Below are positions 27,279 through 34,120 of a stretch of 61,810 nucleotides of DNA, piece after piece. The stretch lies in contig CAXSBR010000018.1 of assembly GCA_964236495.1 (NCBI GenBank), forward strand, positions 1 through 61,810, read 5' to 3'. This stretch comes from CAXSBR01 sp964236495. GTDB lineage: Bacteria; Actinomycetota; Actinomycetes; Mycobacteriales; Jatrophihabitantaceae. Below the pieces are notes generated by a model. It made no database searches, was not told the DNA's origin, and saw only the letters and a list, made by a program, of their open reading frames with translations. Each line of letters begins with the position of its first letter. The first letter of the stretch is position 1. Position numbers and translations under genes: made by a program.

Positions 27279-27299
27279 AATCGGATAATGTATCCGATT
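27279..27299. promoter_or_regulatory. Perfect 9-bp inverted repeat, probable repressor operator
   Basis: AATCGGATA, a 3-bp spacer ATG, then TATCCGATT: both arms match perfectly. It is AT-richer than its surroundings, overlaps a possible -10 element, and lies 17 bases upstream of a 23-codon ORF and the coupled reductase gene. This is the size and symmetry expected for a TetR or MarR dimer site. The binding protein could be the TetR at 26382-26966 or one elsewhere. Confidence 0.7.
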
Positions 27300-27316
27300 C
27301 GTGCTACGGTCGAGAC

Positions 27317-27388
27317 ATGGCAACGAATCCCACCTCGTCCCAACCATCCCGAGGCCCGGCCTCCATCACCAGCGAGCGCGCAGCGTGA
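27317..27388 (+). CDS. Small 23-residue ORF coupled to the downstream reductase
   Basis: The ATG at 27317 opens 23 codons beginning MATNPTSSQPSR and ending SERAA. Its stop overlaps the GTG start of the next gene (GTGA). The composition looks like the N-terminal tail of a TetR regulator and it sits just behind the perfect palindrome at 27279. It may be a leader peptide or the remains of a regulator deleted down to its tail. No direct evidence of translation. Confidence 0.45.
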   Translation: MATNPTSSQPSRGPASITSERAA

Positions 27389-28023
27389 CCGCCGTGTCGC
27401 CACTGCGCGTGGCCGTGCTGGGCGCGTCCGGAGGCACCGGACGCCAGCTCGTCGAGCAGGCCCTGTCTCGCGGGCATCAGGTCACCGCGCTGGTTCGCAA
27501 TCCGGCCACCGCCACCTTTACATCTGCCCCGATGCTCACCGTCGTAGCGGCCGACGCGACTGATCCGGCGATCATCACCCGTGCGCTCACCGACGTCGAC
27601 GTGCTGGTGTCCGGGCTGGGCGTGGCGAAGAAAGAGAAGGCCGGCGTCCTGACGACGGGCGCACAGGGCGTTGTCGCGGCCGCGCCCATCCGGATCGTCT
27701 GGCTGGGTGCATTCGGCACCGGAGGTTCGGCCGGCGTCGCCGGCGGCCTGTTCGCCGCGATGATCAAGGTGTTCCTGCGCAGCCAGATCGCGGACAAGCA
27801 GTCAGCCGACCAGGTGGTGCTACCGGCCGGGGCGACGGTCTTTCATGCCGGCCCGCTCGCCGACGGACCCGTCAGCGCCGCCGGGCGCACCGTACCGGTC
27901 GCCACCTTCACCCGGCAGGGCCTGGTTCCGAAGAAGATCAGCCGCGCCACCGTCGCCGCGCAGATGCTCGACGAGGCGGAGAACAACCGTTACAGCGGAC
28001 AGATCGTCGTACCGCTGTCCTGA
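27385..28023 (+). CDS. NAD(P)-binding atypical SDR
   Basis: From GTG 27385 the 212-residue protein reads MTAVSPLRVAVLGASGGTGRQLVEQALSRG, with the GASGGTG loop of NmrA-like/SDR_a5 proteins, and later VSGLGVA and WLGAFGTG. It resembles the gene product at 11293-11943. A catalytic Tyr-Lys pair is not evident. Translation is probably coupled to the small ORF, and the palindrome at 27279 probably controls both. It is followed after 92 bp by an MFS exporter on the same strand. Confidence 0.82.
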   Translation: MTAVSPLRVAVLGASGGTGRQLVEQALSRGHQVTALVRNPATATFTSAPMLTVVAADATDPAIITRALTDVDVLVSGLGVAKKEKAGVLTTGAQGVVAAAPIRIVWLGAFGTGGSAGVAGGLFAAMIKVFLRSQIADKQSADQVVLPAGATVFHAGPLADGPVSAAGRTVPVATFTRQGLVPKKISRATVAAQMLDEAENNRYSGQIVVPLS

Positions 28024-28115
28024 CCTGCACCCGCAGCCGTGGCGAGGTGTCGGTCGACTGACCGTGGCCGCACGCCACAGCTCTTGCCCAGGACCGACCT
28101 GATCAGGAGAGTGTC

Positions 28116-29612
28116 ATGACAGACACCGCAGATCGCGTGCCCGCATCGCAATCCGCCCGGGCAGCGGGCCAGCCGCCGGAGTCGCAGCGTCGATGGTGGA
28201 TCCTGGGCGTGGTCGCGCTGGCCCAACTGATGGTTGCCCTCGACGCGACCATCGTCAACATCGCGCTGCCCTCGGCGCAGAAGTCTTTGGGCTTCGCCGA
28301 CACGAACAGGCAGTGGATCGTCACCGCCTACGCGCTCGCCTTCGGCAGCCTGTTGCTGCTCGGTGGTCGCATCAGTGACCTGTTCGGCCGCAAGTGGACG
28401 TTCATCGGCGGCATGGTCGGGTTTGCGGTTGCTTCGGCGATCGGCGGTTTCGCGCAGAACTTCGAGACGCTGGTCACCGCGCGCGCCCTGCAGGGAGTGT
28501 TCGGAGCGGTTCTCGCGCCGGCTGCGCTGTCCACGATGACCAACGCCTTCCAGGACAAGAAGGAACGCGGTCGCGCCTTCGGCATCTACGGCGCTGTCGC
28601 CGGTGGCGGCGGTGCGGTCGGGCTCATCCTCGGCGGAGCGCTCACGCAGTACACGAGCTGGCGGTGGTGCTTTTTCGTCAACCTGTTCTTCGCAGCTGTT
28701 GCCGGCAGTGCTGCCCTGGTTCTGTTCCGCAACGACGCCGACCCGCAGCGGCCCAAGCTGGACCTGCTCGGCTCGGCGACTGCAGCCGTCGGCCTGTTCT
28801 GCCTGGTGTTCGGCTTCTCCCGCGCCGAGACCGACGGCTGGACGAACACCCTGACGGTCGGCTCTCTGGCGGTGGCCGCTGTCGCCCTGGTGCTGTTCGT
28901 CCTGATCGAGCAACGCGTCCGATCCCCGCTACTCCCCCTGCGCGTCGTGCGGGACAAGAACAGGGCCGGGGCCTACAGCGCGCTGGGGCTGTCGTCGGTC
29001 TGCCTGTTCGGCGTGTTCCTCTTTCTCACCTACTACCTGCAACTGGTCAAGGGCTTCACCCCCCTGCGGACGGGGGTGGCGTTCCTGCCCATGATCGGCT
29101 GCGTCCTGCTCGGTTCGATCACGGCCAACGTGCGATTGCTGCCGATCGTCGGCGCCAAGTTCCTGGCCGGCCCCGGCATGCTGATCGGCGCAGCGGGAAT
29201 GTTCTACCTCAGCCGGCTCACCCCCGACAGCGGCTACGCCGCCCACATCCTTCCGTCGCTACTCCTGATCGGGTTGGGGCTTGGGCTCACCTTCGCGCCC
29301 TCGGTGAACATGGCCACCGCCGACGTCGCCCGCAACGACGCCGGCGTCGCCTCGGCGATGGTCAACACGATGCAGCAGGTCGGCGGATCGGTTGGAACGG
29401 CACTGCTGAGCACGATTGCCGCCACTTCGACGGCCGATTACCTGTCCTCGCATCGACCGGGTGGAACTGTGCGACTGGCAGCTGCGGTGCACGGCTTCGA
29501 CCTGGCCTTCCTGGTCGCCGGCTGCATCCTCGTGTGCGCCTCGACCCTGGCCTTCGCCCTGCTCAACGGTGCACCGGCCGCTTCTGCGGCGGACCCGGTT
29601 CCCGCCGGCTGA
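28116..29612 (+). CDS. MFS drug exporter, DHA2 (EmrB/QacA) family
   Basis: The 498-residue protein has about 14 hydrophobic segments. Family motifs are clear: MVALDATIVNIALPSAQKSLGF (motif D1), GGRISDLFGRKWTFIGG (motif A) and ALQGVFGAVLAPAALS (motif C region). DHA2 pumps export drugs with protons. It probably shares control with the upstream reductase. An ATG start with GAGAG upstream. Confidence 0.92.
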   Translation: MTDTADRVPASQSARAAGQPPESQRRWWILGVVALAQLMVALDATIVNIALPSAQKSLGFADTNRQWIVTAYALAFGSLLLLGGRISDLFGRKWTFIGGMVGFAVASAIGGFAQNFETLVTARALQGVFGAVLAPAALSTMTNAFQDKKERGRAFGIYGAVAGGGGAVGLILGGALTQYTSWRWCFFVNLFFAAVAGSAALVLFRNDADPQRPKLDLLGSATAAVGLFCLVFGFSRAETDGWTNTLTVGSLAVAAVALVLFVLIEQRVRSPLLPLRVVRDKNRAGAYSALGLSSVCLFGVFLFLTYYLQLVKGFTPLRTGVAFLPMIGCVLLGSITANVRLLPIVGAKFLAGPGMLIGAAGMFYLSRLTPDSGYAAHILPSLLLIGLGLGLTFAPSVNMATADVARNDAGVASAMVNTMQQVGGSVGTALLSTIAATSTADYLSSHRPGGTVRLAAAVHGFDLAFLVAGCILVCASTLAFALLNGAPAASAADPVPAG

Positions 29613-29849
29613 CAACGGCCCGGTCCTCTCCCAACTGCGGCCGGCACTGTCCGGCTGAATCGGTGGTCGGCGGCTGTCTTAGGTCGCACCGCGTTGCGAC
29701 GCTGCTGCCGCGGCCGGTCGCCCATCAACTCTTCACAGAGTGACAACCAAAGGCTTCGCGGTCGCGATGTGGACTTGATACCGACTCGCGCACTCGCCCT
29801 TGCTCTGCGCTCGACCTCGCCGAGTCCGACTACTCGAAGGGATCTGCTG

Positions 29850-30734
29850 ATGCGCTTTGTGGCTTCCCGACGGCGCGCTGGCTACGTGCGCGGCGTGCTG
29901 GCCTGGTTGTGCCTTGGTTTGGCCATTGCCTTGGTTCCGGTCACCGTCGTCACCAGATGGGCTGGTTCCAGCCTGCTCTCGACGTCGGGTTTCACTGACG
30001 CAATGGCCGACCTACCCCGCAGCCGGCCTGTACAGGCAGAGTTCGCCGTCCAACTCGGTCGCCCCCTCGCCACCGCCGCTGCGAAGCTCCCCGAACCTAT
30101 CCCTACCCTCGTGCGCGAAAGCACCGATGCCGCAGTCGCCGCCCTGATGAACTCCGATCTCTTCGCCGCACTCTGGCGGACGTCTCTGCGCACCGCTCAT
30201 GAACAACTCCTGCAGATCCTGCGCCACGACAGCCGATCTGTGGTGCTCGCCGGATCGGATCTGCAAGTCGACGTGCCCGTCACCACAGAGCTGTTGCTCG
30301 GAGTCGCCGGCCTGCCCCGGTCCTTGAGCCGGTTCATGCCCATCGCGGTCCCGGTCAGGATCACAGTTCTCTCGTCTACCGCGCTCAGCCGAGCCAGCAC
30401 CGCCGTGCGGATCACCGACACCCTCGGCAACGCGTTGCCGCTCTCCTTACTGATCTTGGCGGCGCTCGGAATAGCCGCCGCCCGTCGCCGCCAGCGGGCC
30501 GCAATCTGTGCGGCCTCCGCCGGCGCGGCCACCACAGGACTCGTCGCCGTCGCCGTCGTACCACTCACCGACACCGTCAGCGCCGTCGCCGTCGCGGCCG
30601 CGGTGGCCACCAAGCTCACCGGACCGCTCATCCATCAGCTCGCCTACACCACCGCAGCAGGCGCCGCCGCAGCCGTGACCCTCGGCGTAGCCGCAGGAGT
30701 CCAAGCGCGGCGCACCTCACTGGGTTCCCCGTAG
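29850..30734 (+). CDS. Integral membrane protein of unknown function
   Basis: Start ATG 29850 follows GAAGGG. The 294-residue protein has a TM at about 18-38 (LAWLCLGLAIALVPVTVV), an outside region of about 160 residues including STSGFTDAMADLPRSRPVQAEFAVQL, then several TMs at about 190-285. This plan, with the 'GFTDAVAPLADDPAVQ'-like segment after TM1, recurs in uncharacterised actinobacterial membrane proteins. I do not recognise a function. It starts 237 bp after the MFS gene. Confidence 0.7.
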   Translation: MRFVASRRRAGYVRGVLAWLCLGLAIALVPVTVVTRWAGSSLLSTSGFTDAMADLPRSRPVQAEFAVQLGRPLATAAAKLPEPIPTLVRESTDAAVAALMNSDLFAALWRTSLRTAHEQLLQILRHDSRSVVLAGSDLQVDVPVTTELLLGVAGLPRSLSRFMPIAVPVRITVLSSTALSRASTAVRITDTLGNALPLSLLILAALGIAAARRRQRAAICAASAGAATTGLVAVAVVPLTDTVSAVAVAAAVATKLTGPLIHQLAYTTAAGAAAAVTLGVAAGVQARRTSLGSP

Positions 30735-30946
30735 ACGGGCGGAAGGTCCGGTCGGAGATGGCCGGCCCGGGCGACGATGGCGTCAACCCCGACGCTCTCG
30801 TAGCCGTCGCGGATGAACAGCTTGAGAGCCGCCTCGGCGATGTCACGGCGGGTTGCGTTGTGCGCCGTTGGGTGAGCGGGATCTGAACCATGAACTTTGT
30901 TAAGGGAGACGGTGACAAATCTTGCCATCAAGTCGGCCGTCGCCAT
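30735..30946 (-). pseudogene. TetR regulator fragment, frameshifted and truncated
   Basis: Minus-strand codons give ATRRDIAEAALKLFIRDGY, then ESVGVDAIVARAG, a TetR helix-turn-helix start. Immediately after ARAG the frame shifts: one base less would continue ISDRTF, as in 'ARAGVSxRTF'. Nothing resembling the ligand domain follows, as the region runs into the convergent membrane protein gene. It is therefore a dead regulator remnant. Confidence 0.7.
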
Positions 30947-31040
30947 GCTGGCATCCCGGCTCACCAAGCGGCAAAGCCGCCGGTAGTAAGACGGCATGAA
31001 CGCCGGGACGGTTCAGGCACAGGTAGGGCGGAAGTACTAG

Positions 31041-31580
31041 TCACCCGCCGTAGGGAGAGCTGCCCTGGTCGCCGCCGATACCGGTGGTCCACGACGTTGC
31101 GTGCACGCCCAGATTCTTGGCTATCTCGGTCGTGAACGGGTACTGGAACGGCTCGGCGTTGGCGGAACCGCCGCCGGGCATGTGCAGAGTCAGGGTGCGC
31201 AGTTCGGCCTTGTTCGACGGGTCGTCGGGCACGTGCCAGCTGATCGTCACGTGCAGCGGCGCAGACGGGGTCAGCGTGAGCGTGCCACCACGGCCGCCCA
31301 CCGAGATCGGCACCCGATCGGTCGGGCCGCCGGGCCCGGCGAGGGTGATCATCGGCCGGTCGGACAGCCGGCACTTCGTGCCGTCCCGGCCGAGCAGGGT
31401 GAGGTCGAACGAGCGTTGCCCGAGGCCCGCGTAAGAACCGCCGTAGTAGTAGGCGACCTCTCCGGTCCGGCACAGCGGAGCAGTGGCCGTGCGAGCGGAG
31501 GCGTCGGCGAAGTGCAGCGGGATCACGGCCGCGGCGGCGGTAAGGGCGGCGCCGAGCGCGACCTTGGAGGCGAAGTTCAT
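31041..31580 (-). CDS. Secreted DUF4232 domain protein
   Basis: Start ATG 31580 gives 179 residues with a signal peptide (SKVALGAALTAAAAVIPLHF, cut near ADA). The rest is a single DUF4232-like beta domain: LGQRSFDLTLLGRDGTKCRLSDRPMITL and LTLTPSAPLHVTISW. DUF4232 function is unknown. Its start overlaps the stop of the sedolisin gene by one base (TGATG), so the two products are made together and probably act outside the cell together. Confidence 0.8.
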   Translation of the reverse strand: MNFASKVALGAALTAAAAVIPLHFADASARTATAPLCRTGEVAYYYGGSYAGLGQRSFDLTLLGRDGTKCRLSDRPMITLAGPGGPTDRVPISVGGRGGTLTLTPSAPLHVTISWHVPDDPSNKAELRTLTLHMPGGGSANAEPFQYPFTTEIAKNLGVHATSWTTGIGGDQGSSPYGG

Positions 31581-32980
31581 CACGAGTCGCCTTTCAGCGG
31601 TGGAGGAGGACCGTGCACGATGCAGGTCTGCGGGCAGCTTGGCACGGTGGGGTTTGCAGCGCCGAACAACGTCAGGCCCAGCGGCGTGCCGATGCCGGTC
31701 GGGCCGTCGTAACCCTTCCCGGCACTGCACATCCGTGCCGACACGTCGCGATAGTCACCGCAGGATCGACCTCCGATGTCGCCGCTGGTGACGTCGATGT
31801 AGCTCGTGGGCGAGGCGCGGTAGAACGTGCGCGGGCCGTCGATGGAAGCGAGGTGTCCGGCTCGGCCGGCGAGCCCGCCGATGAACGGCGCGGACGCGCT
31901 GGTGCCACCGATGATCGCCCAGTTCAGCGGATCGTGCGTCGACGGTGCGTAGGAGTCGTAGACGGCGAGCCCGGTAGCCGGGTCTGCGTCGGCCGAGATG
32001 TCGGCGGCGGCGCGGTGACCGCCGCACAGGGCGGTCACCGACTTCGGCTGGCCGGCAGCCGCAGGAAATCGGATCTCGCAGCCGCTGCCCGCGCCGGACC
32101 AGGCCTGCTGCGAGCCGTCGCCCTTGAGGGTCGTACCGCCGACCGCGATGACCGACGGCAGATCCGAGGGCCAGCTCTGGTGGATGCCACCGTTGAAGCC
32201 GTTGTCCCCGGTCGAGGCGACGATGGCCACGCCCGGTCGGGTGAACGACTTCAGGTCGCTGCCCGAGGTGTTGGCCAGATCGGCGGTGTAGCCGTAGCTG
32301 ATGCTCACCACCTTCGCACCCAACCGCACCGCTGTGTCCACGGCGCGGGCGAAATCCGTCGTCGTCACGTCGTTGTCGTCGGCGGCGTCCTGCCACGGCA
32401 GCGACACCTCGATGAGGCGACAGGAGGGGCAGGCCGCCGAGACCGCGTCCATATCGAGCGACGTCTCGGTGGCAACTGCCTCGTTGAGGCTGCGTCCTTC
32501 GGCGCTCGTCGGCGGGGCCGGCTGCGGTGCGCCGGTGTAGTCGACCAGCTTCAGGCACTTCGACGCGCTCGTGCACGCGGGCAAACGGTATTGCGTGCGG
32601 TAGACGCCCAAGTCGTGCTCGAGATTGGGGTCGACCCCGGCGTCGATGACGGCGACGGTGGTCGCGGCACCGTTGTTGCCCGCGGGCAGATGGTAGGCCT
32701 TTTGGAGATCGGCGGGTCCGTAGCCGGCCGGGCTGCTGGTACTCAGTGCCCGCATATCGTTCTTCGCCCTAGTCACAATGAGCCCGTCACAGCGTGGACA
32801 GGTCGGCCGCACGCCGTGATCGGCGAGCAGGCCGCCCGTCATGACCTGGGCGCGCAGGCGCTCGGCCGACGGCGCCCTTGATTGCGCGACCGCGTGCGGC
32901 GCAGCACCCGACATTGCGATTGCAGTGCTCGCGAGACTAGCCATAACAGCCGGCCCGAGGCGACCGATTCGTGCAGTCAC
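31580..32980 (-). CDS. Secreted sedolisin (S53) serine-carboxyl peptidase
   Basis: The 466-residue protein has a signal peptide (AVMASLASTAIAMSGAAPHAVA) and a catalytic domain with ETSLDMD (Glu and Asp of the triad), ASTGDNG (oxyanion Asp) and GGTSASAP (catalytic Ser). S53 enzymes are acid-active endopeptidases. Unlike the second S53 in this window it lacks a pro-kumamolisin domain, having only about 60 residues between signal and catalytic domain. Cysteines are plentiful. It is coupled to the DUF4232 protein gene. Confidence 0.9.
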   Translation of the reverse strand: MTARIGRLGPAVMASLASTAIAMSGAAPHAVAQSRAPSAERLRAQVMTGGLLADHGVRPTCPRCDGLIVTRAKNDMRALSTSSPAGYGPADLQKAYHLPAGNNGAATTVAVIDAGVDPNLEHDLGVYRTQYRLPACTSASKCLKLVDYTGAPQPAPPTSAEGRSLNEAVATETSLDMDAVSAACPSCRLIEVSLPWQDAADDNDVTTTDFARAVDTAVRLGAKVVSISYGYTADLANTSGSDLKSFTRPGVAIVASTGDNGFNGGIHQSWPSDLPSVIAVGGTTLKGDGSQQAWSGAGSGCEIRFPAAAGQPKSVTALCGGHRAAADISADADPATGLAVYDSYAPSTHDPLNWAIIGGTSASAPFIGGLAGRAGHLASIDGPRTFYRASPTSYIDVTSGDIGGRSCGDYRDVSARMCSAGKGYDGPTGIGTPLGLTLFGAANPTVPSCPQTCIVHGPPPPLKGDS

Positions 32981-33087
32981 AACTTACCTATCAGTCAGAT
33001 GCGGACGGTCGTGCCCACTCCGAATACAACGCCGACTTATCCGGCGCCAGTGCGTTCTGGGACTGACCCGATCGGAAGCAGACTCTA

Positions 33088-33129
33088 CGATGCCCCGCTG
33101 TCTAGGCATCGTGTTCCCTCGGGAACACG
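33088..33129. promoter_or_regulatory. Two adjoining inverted repeats upstream of the sedolisin
   Basis: CGATGCC (33088-33094) pairs with GGCATCG (33105-33111). Sharing its last two bases, CGTGTTCCC-TC-GGGAACACG (33110-33129) forms a perfect 9-bp repeat. The two would be mutually exclusive hairpins in RNA, or the second could be a repressor site. They lie about 110-150 bases before the sedolisin start. Confidence 0.5.
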
Positions 33130-33274
33130 ACATGAATTTTCGTCCACCGACCCCACCGTTGTGGCAGCAAGCAGCCCGGCAGCGTGCACAGTCACGACGG
33201 AGTCTTATAGGGCAGTTGACGACATAGCCGCAGGGTGGAACAACGCCATAGCCGGAGGCGGCACAAAATACCTG

Positions 33275-33695
33275 AGCGGCGCAGACGCAGGCATCGGGTG
33301 CGACGGAACGAGTGACGAGCCCGTCGGTGATAGTCAGGTGCAGGATGAAGTCGACGCGTTAACTGGCGCCGTTGCGCCGCAGCGTCTGGGCGAGCGCGCC
33401 GACGACGATCGCAGTGTCCCCGTTCACGACGACGGCCGTGACGTAGGCCCCGGCTTTGTCGGGGTCGGTGTATTCTGCCACGGTGCGGTAGTGGTCCTCG
33501 ATGTCGGCGCGGGTCGAGCGGTGACGGATCCAGGGGACGACGCCGTCGTACTCATCAGCGGGCCAGGCCACCTCCAGGAAGCCTGCTCGGCGTACATGGC
33601 CGCGATACCGGCCGGGTCTCCCTCGAGAAACGGCCGAGCATCTCCTGGACGACCTCGGCGGTGGTGGCGGTCGTGGACGCGGTGGGTGTGGACAC
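33275..33695 (-). pseudogene. SnoaL-like/NTF2-fold protein, three lesions
   Basis: Pieces in three frames make one SnoaL-like protein: from GTG 33695 STPTASTTATTAEVVQEMLG, then LEGDPAGIAAMYAEQASWRW, then PADEYDGVVPWIRHRSTRAD to ALAQTLRRNGAS. A stop follows, after which RVDFILHLTITDGLVTR continues in frame. The lesions are a lost base after GRF, a 5-bp tandem duplication (TGGCC) near WRWP and an in-frame TAA. The gene is clearly dead. Confidence 0.75.
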
Positions 33696-33699
33696 GGTT

Positions 33700-34046
33700 G
33701 CAGCTACGGCCAATTTGGGTTCACGGTCACGCTGCGCAACACCTCGGGGCGGGCGTGTGTGCTGGCCGGGTGGGCTGGGTTGAGTTTCCCCAGCGGCAGC
33801 GTTAAGGACATAGCCGACGCGGTCCGCACCGGTAAGCCAGCGTCGGTACGGCTGCCGGCGGGGACGAGCACGTTCGTGCTGTTTCTGCTGTCGAACCCGG
33901 CTGGCGGCAACGGCTGCGGCAATCCGCCGACGGGGTCGGTGTTGCTGCTGACTCCTCCGAATGACACCGCATCGTTTCGGTTGCATTTGCCCACGGCGCA
34001 GAGGATTTATCATCCGGTGGTGTTCCCGGTTGGCCGGCGAACCTGA
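33700..34046 (+). pseudogene. DUF4232 C-terminal fragment
   Basis: The frame reads FTVTLRNTSGRACVLAGWAG, then FPSGSVKDIADAVRTGKPAS and ends HPVVFPVGRRT, resembling the C-terminal two thirds of a DUF4232 domain. There is no start codon with signal peptide before it. Homology begins within a few bases of the SnoaL pseudogene start, so a rearrangement probably removed the front half. Confidence 0.5.
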
Positions 34047-34120
34047 CCCGACGCTCGGTAACGAAGCCAAGCCACAGCCGTCTAAGCGGGTGACCCGGTA
34101 GCCGGTGAGGGGGTAGAGAG

